64,000 nucleotides of DNA from positions 174,777 to 238,776 of the forward strand of contig NZ_CABPSM010000011.1 in the NCBI RefSeq assembly GCF_902459555.1. Reading direction: 5' to 3'. The position numbers were made by a program, and so were the translations under genes. The notes under the pieces were generated by a model. The model made no database searches, had not been told where the DNA came from, and was given only the letters and a program-made list of their open reading frames with translations. Positions 35,623 to 44,736 of the stretch are shown here, one piece after another. The DNA is from Pandoraea horticolens (GTDB taxonomy: Bacteria; Pseudomonadota; Gammaproteobacteria; Burkholderiales; Burkholderiaceae). Every line of letters begins with the position of its first letter. Position 1 is the stretch's first letter.

Positions 35623-36300
35623 GTGAAGCCGTTCCAATTGCGTTTGTATGAGGATGTCATCGCGCCTAACCATGCGCCTGTCTATTTGCCTGCCGCTCGC
35701 CGGACGATTTATGTCGTGCGTGGCGATGTGGCCATCGAGTTCGAGACGGGGGCGCAGCATCATCCGGCGCAGAGTGCCTGGCTAGGCGAGGACGATGTGG
35801 CGTTGATCGCGGGCAGCGAAGGGGCAACGCTGTGGCGTTGGGAGTTGATGTCGGGCGACGCGCCGACGGCGGGGGAGATTGCGTCGGCACCGGGGGCGTC
35901 GTCGACGCTCAAGATCGCGGCGCCCATTGCGCTGGACCCGCGCCAACGCTGGCTCATGCGTTGTGACAAGGTACAATTCCCCCCCGGCGGCGTGGCGCAT
36001 ACGCACGTGCATCAAGGGCCCGGCGTGCGATGTACGCTCGAGGGCGAGATCACGATCGAAACGCTTGGTGCGTCGCACACTCACGGGCAGGGACAGGCCT
36101 GGCTCGAACTCGGCTACGCACCGGTGCTTGCACCGACGACCGAGGCGCGCGACACGACATTCATCCGCTGTTTCATCCTGCCGCGGGCGTGTCGCAGTCG
36201 CAGCTCGATTCGTTACGTGCATCCCGAGGATGCGAACAAGAACAAGCCGCAGCGCTATCACGTGTTCGGCGAGCGTTTCATCACGCTCGACGCGCAATAG
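35623..36300 (+). CDS. Cupin-domain protein of unknown activity
   Basis: 225 residues from GTG 35623, preceded by CAGGAG. Two beta-rich halves are visible. The second holds a cupin metal motif (FPPGGVAHTHVHQGPGVRC near 120-138, with three His) and a later segment GQGQAWLELGY. The first half (1-80) resembles a degenerate cupin without the His set. I do not recognise the reaction; isomerase, dioxygenase or decyclase roles are all possible. It is divergent from the MFS gene and followed 33 bp later by an IclR gene, so it probably acts on the compound that the MFS carries. Confidence 0.75.
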   Translation: MKPFQLRLYEDVIAPNHAPVYLPAARRTIYVVRGDVAIEFETGAQHHPAQSAWLGEDDVALIAGSEGATLWRWELMSGDAPTAGEIASAPGASSTLKIAAPIALDPRQRWLMRCDKVQFPPGGVAHTHVHQGPGVRCTLEGEITIETLGASHTHGQGQAWLELGYAPVLAPTTEARDTTFIRCFILPRACRSRSSIRYVHPEDANKNKPQRYHVFGERFITLDAQ

Positions 36301-36333
36301 TCAGGGCGCGGCGACAGCGACAAAGGACTCTCA

Positions 36334-37182
36334 GTGAAACGATCGAAGGACACCCCGAACGACGCCATCCGCAGCACGCACATCGCGGCTGGCGAGCCAG
36401 GCGCGCGGAGCGGTGATGAACTCAATACGTCGTCGACGTCGGTCATTTCGCTGCGCATTCTCGAGTTGCTGGCCGAGCGCAATGCCGAGTGCGGCGTGAC
36501 GCATCTGGCAGAGGCGCTCGGTGTGCCCAAGGCGCGCGTGCACCGGCATCTGACGGCGCTGCGTCAGGAAGGCTACGTTGTGCAGAACCCGCGCTCCAGC
36601 CGATATCGCATCGGCTGGAGACTCTTCCTGCTGGGACAGAAGCTGGTCAAACAGTTCGACGTGGTAAGTCTCGCGCGCCCCGTGATGGAGGAATTACGCG
36701 ACGCCGTGGGCCAGACCATCGTCATCAGCTCGTTTACCGAGACCGATGTGGTTGTGCTCGACGTCATGCGCGGGCGCAGTCCGCTGGAAATCCTGCTGCA
36801 TCCGGGCACGCAGTTCAAACTGCACAGCGTCGCACAGGGCAAGATCGCGCTGGCGTTCGGTGCCCCCGAGCGGCGTGAGGTGGTACTCGCTGGTCCGCTC
36901 GATGCCTGTACCCCTCATACCATCACCGATCCCATGCGTCTGTCGCACGAACTCGCGCTGGTGCGCGAGCGGGGATGGGCTGATGCGCCCGAAGAAGTGT
37001 TCCTCGGCGTGAATGCGCTTGCTGCCCCCATTGTGCAGGACGACGGTTCGCTGTTTGGCACGCTCGCCATCGTCGGCTCGATTCACTACTTGCCTGCGCA
37101 TCCGAACCCGCAAACGGTGGCGGCACTCACCGACGCCGCCCGGCGCATTTCCCGCCTGCTTGGCGGCGGCCGCGCCGCCTGA
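36334..37182 (+). CDS. IclR family transcriptional regulator
   Basis: 282 residues from a GTG. After a 35-residue polar extension comes the winged HTH (RILELLAERNAECGVTHLAEALGVPKARVHRHL, in part, about 42-75) and the GAF-like IclR effector domain (LHSVAQGKIALAFG near 165-178; GWADAPEEVFLGVNALAAPI). It follows the cupin gene in the same direction. The two identical inverted repeats between the cupin and MFS genes are its most likely binding sites. Confidence 0.9.
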   Translation: MKRSKDTPNDAIRSTHIAAGEPGARSGDELNTSSTSVISLRILELLAERNAECGVTHLAEALGVPKARVHRHLTALRQEGYVVQNPRSSRYRIGWRLFLLGQKLVKQFDVVSLARPVMEELRDAVGQTIVISSFTETDVVVLDVMRGRSPLEILLHPGTQFKLHSVAQGKIALAFGAPERREVVLAGPLDACTPHTITDPMRLSHELALVRERGWADAPEEVFLGVNALAAPIVQDDGSLFGTLAIVGSIHYLPAHPNPQTVAALTDAARRISRLLGGGRAA

Positions 37183-37217
37183 CGCTGCGTCGACAAGCGG
37201 GCAGACTCTCATCCAGA

Positions 37218-38234
37218 TCAGGGGTGCACAACGCTTTTGGCAGAAGGCTTGCCGGGCAGGCATCCGAGACCTTCGAGGGTGGCGCGCACGGCGACGTCGA
37301 GCGGGGTATGCGGCTCGGATCCGAGTGCGTCGGCGAGTTGCGCATTATCCATGCGCACCGGCTGTTGCCACAGGTAGCGCATCTCGCGCAATTCGCGCAG
37401 TGTCGTAACAAAAGGCGACGCCAGCCACATCAGCCACCACGGAAAGCGGCGCGTCTTGACGTCGATGCCGTGGCGCGCCATCACCTGCGCGATCGCGGCA
37501 GCCATCTCCGTACCGTCGGCGTCCCAATGACCTGCCATATGGAAGTTGGAGAAGACGTCGAGCGTGTGACGGCGCTCGATGAGCATGACCATCGCCTGGG
37601 CGACGTCGGGCAGATACGACCATTCGTGTCCCACGCCGTAAGCATTCGGCACCTTGACCACGCGAGTCGTGCGGCCCGGCTTTACGAGTCCTTGGGCGAA
37701 CCAGCTATTGCGTGTTCGCGGGCCAAAGTAGTCGCCCGCCCGCACGATGATCGTCTGTACACCATTGCGGCTCGCGTCGCGCAGACGGCCTTCCATCGTC
37801 GCGCGGATTCGGCCTTTGCGCGTGAGCGGCCGTTGCGGCGCGTCTTCCCGCAAGACAGGAAAGGTCTCGGGGCCGTAGTTGTAGACCGTGCCGGGCAGCA
37901 CGACGGTGGCGCCATGCCGCGTGGCGGCGGCGATCGTGTTATCGAGCATGGGCAGCACTTGCGTGTCCCAATTGCGATAGCCGGGCGGATTGACGGCATG
38001 CACGATCACATCGCAGTCGCGCGCCGCAGCAAGCACATCGTCCGCGTGCATCGCATCGCCGGCGACCCACTCGATCGCGACATGATGGGTGCCGGTACGC
38101 GGCGCGCCGCCGCGACGCAGGGCGCGCACGCGCCATCCTGCCGCGAGCAGTTGCAGCGCAACTTCGCTGCCGATGCCGCCCGTCGCGCCGAGTACCAGCG
38201 CGCGAGACACCTTGTCGCGGGATTCGTGGGTCAT
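37218..38234 (-). CDS. NAD-dependent epimerase/dehydratase family protein
   Basis: 338-residue extended short-chain dehydrogenase. Nucleotide-binding motif GATGGIG at 16-22. The usual Tyr-xxx-Lys is not obvious: the corresponding segment reads TVYNYGPETF and KGRIRATMEG, as in atypical members of the family. About 35 bp separate it from the IclR gene end. It is divergent from a LysR gene (96 bp between starts), the probable regulator. The substrate is unknown. Confidence 0.82.
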   Translation of the reverse strand: MTHESRDKVSRALVLGATGGIGSEVALQLLAAGWRVRALRRGGAPRTGTHHVAIEWVAGDAMHADDVLAAARDCDVIVHAVNPPGYRNWDTQVLPMLDNTIAAATRHGATVVLPGTVYNYGPETFPVLREDAPQRPLTRKGRIRATMEGRLRDASRNGVQTIIVRAGDYFGPRTRNSWFAQGLVKPGRTTRVVKVPNAYGVGHEWSYLPDVAQAMVMLIERRHTLDVFSNFHMAGHWDADGTEMAAAIAQVMARHGIDVKTRRFPWWLMWLASPFVTTLRELREMRYLWQQPVRMDNAQLADALGSEPHTPLDVAVRATLEGLGCLPGKPSAKSVVHP

Positions 38235-38330
38235 GGTGCTGCTCCTTGATCGTTGTCGGTGATGCCATTCTCCGCGCGAGGCAATTCAAATAAAATTGCC
38301 TGAAGTCATCTATCAGCTATACATTTTTGT

Positions 38331-39221
38331 ATGACGAAAAATCTGAGCTGGGATCTATATCGGACGTTTCTCTGCGTGCTGACCGAGGGCTCGCTGTCGG
38401 GCGCCGCGCGGGCACTGGGCATTACACAGCCCACGGTAGGCCGCCATATCGCGGCACTGGAGGCGGCGCTGGGACAGGTGCTCTTCACGCGTTCGCAAAC
38501 GGGATTGCTACCAACGGACGCTGCAGAGTCGTTGCGCGCCCATGCACTGGCGATGCAACACACGGCGCTAGCCTTCGAGCGGGCGGCGGCAAGTCATGGC
38601 GACGGGGTGAACGGTGTCGTGCGCATTTCGGCGAGCGAGGTCGTCGGTGTGGAAGTGCTGCCACCGATCCTCAGTGCGTTGCGGCGCACCCATCCGCAAC
38701 TGACCCTCGAATTGGTACCCACGAACCGCATCCAGGATCTGCTGCATCGCGAAGTCGACATTGCCGTGCGGATGGCCCCCCCGCAGCAGGAAGCATTGAT
38801 CGCGCGTCGCGTGGGGAACATCGACATCGGCCTGCATGCACGCGACGACTATCTGGCGCGCTACAGCACGCCGTCGTCGCTGGCCGAGCTTGCCCGGCAT
38901 GCGTTGATCGGCTTCGACCAGATGACGCCGTTTCTTCGCGAAGCCACACGCAATGTGCCCCTCTGGTCGCGCGACGCCTTCGCGTTTCGTGCCGATAGCG
39001 ATCTGGCGCAACTGGCCATGATCCGGGCGGGCTACGGCATTGGCGGGTGTCAGGTACCGCTGGCAAGGCACGATGCCCGGCTTGTGCGCGTGTTGCCGAA
39101 TGCCTTCCGATTCAAGCTGCCGACATGGGTCACGATGCACGAAGACCTGCGTCAAAGTGCACGTTGCAAGGCGGTGTTCGACGCGCTCGTGGCCGGATTG
39201 TCCGCCTACATGGCCGGATAA
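38331..39221 (+). CDS. LysR family transcriptional regulator
   Basis: 296 residues. HTH near 8-65 (LYRTFLCVLTEGSLSGAARALGITQPTVGRHI, in part) and effector domain from about 90. It belongs to the subgroup that commonly represses or activates a divergent oxidoreductase gene, here the epimerase-family gene. The 96-bp shared promoter is AT-rich. No ribosome site is apparent before the ATG. Confidence 0.9.
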   Translation: MTKNLSWDLYRTFLCVLTEGSLSGAARALGITQPTVGRHIAALEAALGQVLFTRSQTGLLPTDAAESLRAHALAMQHTALAFERAAASHGDGVNGVVRISASEVVGVEVLPPILSALRRTHPQLTLELVPTNRIQDLLHREVDIAVRMAPPQQEALIARRVGNIDIGLHARDDYLARYSTPSSLAELARHALIGFDQMTPFLREATRNVPLWSRDAFAFRADSDLAQLAMIRAGYGIGGCQVPLARHDARLVRVLPNAFRFKLPTWVTMHEDLRQSARCKAVFDALVAGLSAYMAG

Positions 39222-39265
39222 GCCTGCGCTCAAATCAATGGCGGGTGGCTTCGATGAAATTTGAT

Positions 39266-39280
39266 GATATACAATATATC
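39266..39280. repeat. Short inverted repeat in AT-rich gap
   Basis: GATATA-CAA-TATATC, perfect 6-bp arms, in the 94-bp AT-rich gap between the LysR gene and the hydrolase gene. It may be an operator for the hydrolase promoter. Confidence 0.4.
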
Positions 39281-39315
39281 AATAATTTTAACGATCACGA
39301 GACACTCACCGCGCT

Positions 39316-40017
39316 ATGTTCGATCCTTCATTGTTCGGGCGTATGCCGCCGGATGTCATTGCGTCCGCGTTGGCTTCTGCCTCCTCACTCACACCAGCCT
39401 CGCTGGTTCCCGGCCGTCATTCGCTGGGTTTGAGCGAGCACCGCGACGCGGTGCTTTATGTGCCGTCCGACTTGCCGGCGGACAAGCCCGTCCCGCTGTT
39501 CGTGATGTTCCACGGCGCGGGGGGATTTCCGCAAAAGGTGCTGCCGTTCATCGAGCCTCATGCGGAGCGGCACAAGTTTCTCGTGCTCGCGCCGCATTCG
39601 CTCTTCCCGACATGGGACATCGTGATCGGCGGCAACGGCCCCGATCTGGAGCGCTTGCAGCTCGCGTTGAGCCATGTGGCGGCCCGGTATCGCATCGACA
39701 CCGGACGTGTGGCGTTTGCGGGCTTTTCGGATGGCGCGAGCTACGCGTTGTCGATCGGTGTGACGAACGGTGACATCGCGAGTCATGTCATCGCGTTCTC
39801 GGGCGGCTTCATGTCTGTCTTCGTCCAGGAGGGGCAACCCCGCATCTTCATCGCGCACGGGCTGATCGACGAGCAATTGCCCATCGCGACAAGCGGCCGG
39901 CAGAACGCCAACAAGCTCAAGGCAGCGGGCTACGATGTGCAATACGTTGAGTTCGACGGACTGCACATCATCGAGCCGGACGTCGTGGCGCGTGCCGTCG
40001 ACTTCTTCCTCATCTGA
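39316..40017 (+). CDS. Alpha/beta hydrolase (phospholipase/carboxylesterase-like)
   Basis: 233 residues, no signal peptide. Oxyanion segment MFHGAGG (64-70), nucleophile Ser138 in GFSDGAS, acid probably Asp185 (HGLIDEQLP) and catalytic His217 (GLHI). The fold and order fit the dienelactone hydrolase/phospholipase-carboxylesterase group, with some likeness to polyhydroxybutyrate depolymerase-type esterases. The AAA+ ATPase gene follows after 61 bp in the same direction and may be co-transcribed. Substrate unknown. Confidence 0.82.
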   Translation: MFDPSLFGRMPPDVIASALASASSLTPASLVPGRHSLGLSEHRDAVLYVPSDLPADKPVPLFVMFHGAGGFPQKVLPFIEPHAERHKFLVLAPHSLFPTWDIVIGGNGPDLERLQLALSHVAARYRIDTGRVAFAGFSDGASYALSIGVTNGDIASHVIAFSGGFMSVFVQEGQPRIFIAHGLIDEQLPIATSGRQNANKLKAAGYDVQYVEFDGLHIIEPDVVARAVDFFLI

Positions 40018-40078
40018 GACGCGCGCTGCCATCGGGCAATGTGCGCACGGGCCAAACGCGACACGGGGAGTGCCGTTC

Positions 40079-41704
40079 ATGGATTTCGAAATTCCGGAGT
40101 CACTGATTCATCCGCTGATGCAACTGATCGGCGCCGATTCGCCACTGGGCAAGCAGTTGGCGGCCTACGGCGTGTGCCGCGGCAACATGATGGTGTCGAG
40201 CGAATGGTTCGATGCCAAGTCGCTCAATACGCTCTATGTCCTGAGCAAGACACAGAACGAACGTGCGTTGATGTTTCAGATGCTCGCGCTCGACAATGTC
40301 TACAACGCGCCGCAGGCACGCGTGATTCCGGATCTGGACAAGCTGGTGCCGGGGCTGGTGGCATATCTGTCGCGCAACGTCATCGACGGCTGGGTGTACC
40401 AGCGTCATCGAGACGGCGCATTGCTGCCGTGGCTGGTGCGCCGTCTGCGCTATGTGGAACCTGAGCAGGGCTCGCCCTACGTCGTCATGGACATGTTGGC
40501 GAACACGATGCAGTCGGCCAATTCGAATCTGACGGAGCATCGTCTGCGCCGCTCGGGCATGACCACGTCACTGGTCTTCACGCGCGAGGACATCGCCAAT
40601 CGCACCATTCCGGAGTTGCTCGCGGAGTTCGGTTTCTACAAGGAGTGCGCCGAGTTCAAGCACGAGTACGAGCAGCATGCGCAGCGGTTTCTACGTGTGC
40701 AGCGCGCGTTCGGCGCACAGTTCGTGCTTCGCCGCGCGGCGTTCTCGGTCGATTCGAAGGGGGCGACGGAGTTGATTCGGGTGGTGGAGGGCACGACGGC
40801 GAAGTGTGTGAATGACGAAGCGCGTCTGGAGCGCAATTTCGAGATGTCGTGCGACGCCGAGTTCTGGCGCAAGGCACAGATCGATCACGCCTTCGAGATG
40901 ATTCCGTTGCATTGCTATGTGCACGTATTCCATCTGGACTGGCATCGTAATCTCTGGGTGCATGTGCAGAACATGATCGAGTACGAGTACCAGCCGGGTC
41001 TGCGCGACAAGCTGGTGCTGCCTGCGCATCATCACGATCTGATCGACATCCTGACGTCGAACATGGACGTGATGATGCCGGACTTCGTCCCCGGTAAATC
41101 GGGCGGTGCGACGATTCTCTGTCAGGGGGCGCCCGGACTGGGCAAGACGCTCACGGCGGAGATTTACTCGGAGGTTGTCGGCAAGCCGCTGTACCGCGTG
41201 CATTCGGGGCAATTGGGGACGACGGCGGCGTCCGTGGGCGCCGCACTCATGAGTATTCTGCGTCGCGCGATGTCCTGGAATGCGATTCTGTTGCTCGATG
41301 AAGCCGACGTGTACATCCGCCGGCGCGACAACGATCTCGAACACAACGCGATCGTCGCCGAGTTCCTGCGCTCGCTGGAGTATTTCCACGGATTGTTGTT
41401 CATGACGACCAACCGGATCGGCGATGTGGACGACGCCATCCTGTCGCGCTGCATCGCGACGATTCACTACGAGTTACCATGCCGGGAGGATGCGCGGCGG
41501 CTCTGGCGAATGCAGGCCGAGCAGGTGGGCGCTTATCTGGACGACGCGTTGATCGAATCGCTCGCCAGCCGCTATCCACAGGCGAGCGGACGCGATATCA
41601 AGGAACTGATGAAGCTCGCGAGCCGCTACTGCAAAGTCAAGGACACGCCCTATACGGAGGACGTATTCAAGCTATGTGGGCTCTTCCGCGGTTACGGCGA
41701 TTGA
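40079..41704 (+). CDS. AAA+ ATPase of unknown function
   Basis: 541 residues. The first 340 residues form an unassigned N-terminal region (beta-rich segment near 205-305: FLRVQRAFGAQF, CYVHVFHLDWHRNLWVHV). The AAA module has Walker A GAPGLGKT (350-357), Walker B ILLLDEAD (403-410), sensor 1 in MTTNRIGDVDDAILSR and a C-terminal helical lid with ASGRDIKELMKLAS. The family occurs in many proteobacteria, and its AAA core resembles fungal AAA proteins of unknown role. There is no protease domain, partner gene or membrane segment. Confidence 0.85.
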   Translation: MDFEIPESLIHPLMQLIGADSPLGKQLAAYGVCRGNMMVSSEWFDAKSLNTLYVLSKTQNERALMFQMLALDNVYNAPQARVIPDLDKLVPGLVAYLSRNVIDGWVYQRHRDGALLPWLVRRLRYVEPEQGSPYVVMDMLANTMQSANSNLTEHRLRRSGMTTSLVFTREDIANRTIPELLAEFGFYKECAEFKHEYEQHAQRFLRVQRAFGAQFVLRRAAFSVDSKGATELIRVVEGTTAKCVNDEARLERNFEMSCDAEFWRKAQIDHAFEMIPLHCYVHVFHLDWHRNLWVHVQNMIEYEYQPGLRDKLVLPAHHHDLIDILTSNMDVMMPDFVPGKSGGATILCQGAPGLGKTLTAEIYSEVVGKPLYRVHSGQLGTTAASVGAALMSILRRAMSWNAILLLDEADVYIRRRDNDLEHNAIVAEFLRSLEYFHGLLFMTTNRIGDVDDAILSRCIATIHYELPCREDARRLWRMQAEQVGAYLDDALIESLASRYPQASGRDIKELMKLASRYCKVKDTPYTEDVFKLCGLFRGYGD

Positions 41705-41925
41705 GGTGAGCGTGGCACGATCACACGCAACGTCCCCTCCCGCAGTGCGGCGAATTGCGGTCATTCCGATGCGTTGTACGGGCCGACTTGTTGACCGTGC
41801 TGGAGTGATGGTTGCGCGCTCGCGCCGGACTCTGCAGCGTCAAATTTCGTGCATCAAAAAGCTCAGCTTCTTGAAAACTTGAAATTTCGACATATTGAAG
41901 TTGCGGTGGCAACAGTTCTCCGCGA

Positions 41926-43143
41926 TCAGCCGGGCCACCTCAACAACGCTTCGAATTTCCGGTTGCGGCGACGTTCCAGCGATGTAGCAATGACAGTCGG
42001 GCTTTGAAGCGCAATTTCTAATTCTTCAATTAAACGCTGCGCGACTTCATGCTCCTGCCCCGGGTGCAAATTACACGGATCGAGAAAAAACCATCCGTGC
42101 TCAACTTCATGATCACGCACACTCACAGGTTTATCGCCGCGCATAAGTGCATCTGCCAAATCCCAAGCGGTAATTCTCGCTTGTTCCGGATTCACTTTTA
42201 CACGTAAGCGATTCAGCGGATTTCCCGTCGGATCTGGCACAGTGTCTGTACTGATCCCCGGCCGTCCTGCCAGAGCGTTCGACCAAAGCTGCAAATACGA
42301 CATCTCCTTGTTGGCCACGGCCAGATGATCGCGTTTCGCCCATGCTTGCAACGCGGCCATCGCACCGATAATTCCTTCTTTGCCGACTTTCATTGCGCGA
42401 CCGATACCCGAATTTTGTAGATAAGCGTCGCGAATCAGTTGATGATGTCCGGCGACAATTCCAGCAGTCGGGCCACCCAGAAATTTCTGCGCCGAATACA
42501 GAACGATATCCGCACCATCACGAATGAACTTCTTGAGGTCGTATTCAGATGCTGCATCAACAATGACTGGCACCCCCCGTTCATGGCAAACAGCCGAGAA
42601 TTCATCAAGCGGCATCAGCCCATACTGCACAGCATGATGCGACACGACATAAACAGCGCACGCGGTCCGTTCCGTTATCGCGGCATCGAGTTGATACCGG
42701 CGTGCAAACGTCGCCTGCCCAACTTGAATAACTTTCGCACCGGAAAGCCTGATGCCCTGCTCAATTGGCGCACCGTAATGCACCATATGGCCGGTCATTA
42801 CCACGACTTCGTTTTTCAGCCCAGTTGTATCCGGCAATTGTTCGATTGCGGCAAAATCCGGCCCCGTCATGGCACCGGCCACGGCCACGGTAATTCCAGA
42901 TGCCGCCGACGACGTGATAAACCCCGCTTCGGTTCCGCAGGCTTCGGCAATCACGGCGGATGCCTTGCGTTGCAGGTCGTCCATCTCGACAAACTGAGGA
43001 AGCAGGGCCGCCATGGCATCGCGTGCCTTTTTCACGACGACGGATGCGCCCAGATACGTCATCGTGCCGTTCACGTTGATCACCTGGCGCAAGCCGAGTT
43101 GCGGACGAATATCGGCGGGTTGCTGCTCTTGGTTATCGCTCAT
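41926..43143 (-). CDS. SelA-like PLP-dependent enzyme (aminotransferase-fold lyase)
   Basis: 405 residues of the SelA-like branch of PLP fold type I. PLP lysine is Lys220 in YSAQKFLGG; Asp197 (VIVDAASEYDL) would pair with the ring nitrogen; an Ser/Ala/Gly-rich phosphate-binding loop TSSAASGIT lies at 78-86. It is too short and lacks the tRNA-binding N-domain of SelA. Characterised relatives include D-glucosaminate-6-phosphate ammonia lyase, so beta-elimination giving an enamine is likely. It is divergent from the IclR gene and shares the ATTACGTAAT palindrome with the transport operon. Confidence 0.82.
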   Translation of the reverse strand: MSDNQEQQPADIRPQLGLRQVINVNGTMTYLGASVVVKKARDAMAALLPQFVEMDDLQRKASAVIAEACGTEAGFITSSAASGITVAVAGAMTGPDFAAIEQLPDTTGLKNEVVVMTGHMVHYGAPIEQGIRLSGAKVIQVGQATFARRYQLDAAITERTACAVYVVSHHAVQYGLMPLDEFSAVCHERGVPVIVDAASEYDLKKFIRDGADIVLYSAQKFLGGPTAGIVAGHHQLIRDAYLQNSGIGRAMKVGKEGIIGAMAALQAWAKRDHLAVANKEMSYLQLWSNALAGRPGISTDTVPDPTGNPLNRLRVKVNPEQARITAWDLADALMRGDKPVSVRDHEVEHGWFFLDPCNLHPGQEHEVAQRLIEELEIALQSPTVIATSLERRRNRKFEALLRWPG

Positions 43144-43178
43144 TCGTTATATCCCGACATGATGTATCATCTTCCATA

Positions 43179-43188
43179 ATTACGTAAT
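43179..43188. promoter_or_regulatory. ATTACGTAAT palindrome between SelA-like and IclR genes
   Basis: Perfect 10-bp palindrome in the 110-bp divergent promoter, 36 bp from the SelA-like start. The same sequence occurs upstream of the binding-protein gene about 9.7 kb away (52928-52937). Probable IclR operator. Confidence 0.6.
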
Positions 43189-43253
43189 AGCTTACGCAAA
43201 CCTAGCGTGCTCGTACCGGCCCTGTAGTGGGTGAATCCGCATCGTAACCTCCT

Positions 43254-44102
43254 ATGACCGCACCATCAGACGTAGATCGCAAGCCCGCAACACGAAAAGC
43301 GCCGCGTGCGAAGCAGGCCGAAGCCGCGCCCAAGCGCAGCCGTGTCGGGACCCTGGACCGTGTACTGCAAATTCTTGACTACCTCTACGAAGCCGACACG
43401 CCTGCCGGACCCTACGCGATCGCCAAGGCCATCGGCGCTCCCGCGACGACCGTCTACCCACTGATCGACGGACTTCTGGAGAAGGGGCTTTTGGCCCGGG
43501 GACCGAACCGAACGGTCTGGCTCGGTCCCCGACTTCATTACTATGGCCTTGCGTTTGCGCGTCGTACCGATTTCCTGACCGTTGCGACATCACAGATGCA
43601 CCAATTGTGTCGGTCGCTATCGGAAACCATTCAGATCTGCGGCCGTGAAGGCGACCATATGGTCGTTCTGGCCGCAGCGGAAGGTCCCGGGCATTTCCGT
43701 ATTTCCTCGCAAGTCGGATCGCGTGTTCCGTTGAACTGGACCGCTTCCGGCCGACTGCTTGTCGGTCATCTGCCGCAGGCAGAACGTGTGGCGCTGTTCG
43801 AACATTGTTCGCGTATTTCTCCGACCGGGGCTGCAAAAACGGATGCGCGCACGTTGAGCAAAGAGGCCGCCAGCGCATTTCAATCCCGCTTGTCGATTGC
43901 GATCGGGGAATCCGATTTCTCAATCGCGTGCGTTGCTTCTCCGATTTGCGATGCACAAGGTCAACCCCTGGCGACTATTTCGATCGTGCTTCCGATTCAG
44001 AAACTGCAAGAGGATCAGAAGCGCTATACCGAAGCCGTGCGAGAGGCGGCGGATGCAATCGAGCGCAGTATTGGTGCGCAAGACCTGCAATCGTTGGCTT
44101 GA
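43254..44102 (+). CDS. IclR family transcriptional regulator
   Basis: 282 residues. A basic, Lys/Arg-rich N-terminal tail (1-27) precedes the winged HTH (VLQILDYLYEADTPAGPYAIAKAIGAPATTVYPLI, in part). The effector domain follows (ICGREGDHMVVLAAAEG; NWTASGRLLVGHL). It is divergent from the SelA-like gene and convergent with the RidA-like gene, at the centre of the locus it most likely controls. Confidence 0.9.
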   Translation: MTAPSDVDRKPATRKAPRAKQAEAAPKRSRVGTLDRVLQILDYLYEADTPAGPYAIAKAIGAPATTVYPLIDGLLEKGLLARGPNRTVWLGPRLHYYGLAFARRTDFLTVATSQMHQLCRSLSETIQICGREGDHMVVLAAAEGPGHFRISSQVGSRVPLNWTASGRLLVGHLPQAERVALFEHCSRISPTGAAKTDARTLSKEAASAFQSRLSIAIGESDFSIACVASPICDAQGQPLATISIVLPIQKLQEDQKRYTEAVREAADAIERSIGAQDLQSLA

Positions 44103-44160
44103 ATCAGCCACCTCAGCCGGCTGTCGATCGACGCTCATCTACCGCCGTGGGCAATCGCCG

Positions 44161-44679
44161 TCAATCGACAGCGACGATCGCTTCAACTTCCACCGTAATA
44201 TTGGCAGGCAAACTCGCGATTCCGATCGCCGATCGCGCGTGAATACCTGATACGCCGAATACGCGGCCCATCAAATCCGAACACCCGTTGATCACCTTGT
44301 GGTGCTCATCGAATTCGGGTGTTGCGTTGACGAATCCCAGCAACTTGACGATGCGACGAACCCGGCGAAGGTCGCCGAGCGCTTCATGCATGACGGCCAG
44401 CAGATTGATGCCTGTCAGCCACGCATGCTGATAGGCATCGCCCACCGTCACACCGTCGCCCAATCGGCCCGAGTGCAAGCGGCCATCGGTGTGCGTCGGA
44501 CCCTGGCCCGACAGGAAGAGCAACGAACCTTCAAGGACATGGGTGACGAAATTCCCGATCGGTTTCGGTTGAATGGGTAACACAATGCCCAGTGCTTTGA
44601 GCTGATCGTACGGGTTTTCCTGCCGCTGCATTTCCGGGGCGTCAATCCAGCCGCCCAGCGGTTCATTTTTTTGAGTCAT
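44161..44679 (-). CDS. RidA/YjgF/UK114 family protein
   Basis: 172 residues, longer than RidA (about 130) because of a 40-residue N-terminal extension, like the YjgF-type subgroup with VLPIQPKPIGNFV. The active-site Arg sits in HARSAIGIASLP and is followed by VEVEAIVAVD. RidA-type proteins hydrolyse enamine/imine intermediates released by PLP enzymes. As the last gene of the transport operon, next to a SelA-like lyase, this fits deamination of such an intermediate. No clear ribosome site precedes the ATG. Confidence 0.85.
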   Translation of the reverse strand: MTQKNEPLGGWIDAPEMQRQENPYDQLKALGIVLPIQPKPIGNFVTHVLEGSLLFLSGQGPTHTDGRLHSGRLGDGVTVGDAYQHAWLTGINLLAVMHEALGDLRRVRRIVKLLGFVNATPEFDEHHKVINGCSDLMGRVFGVSGIHARSAIGIASLPANITVEVEAIVAVD

Positions 44680-44736
44680 CACAAATCGACGTTGGATTAT
44701 GGGAACACGGTCGCTTCGGCGACCGCCGATTCATAG

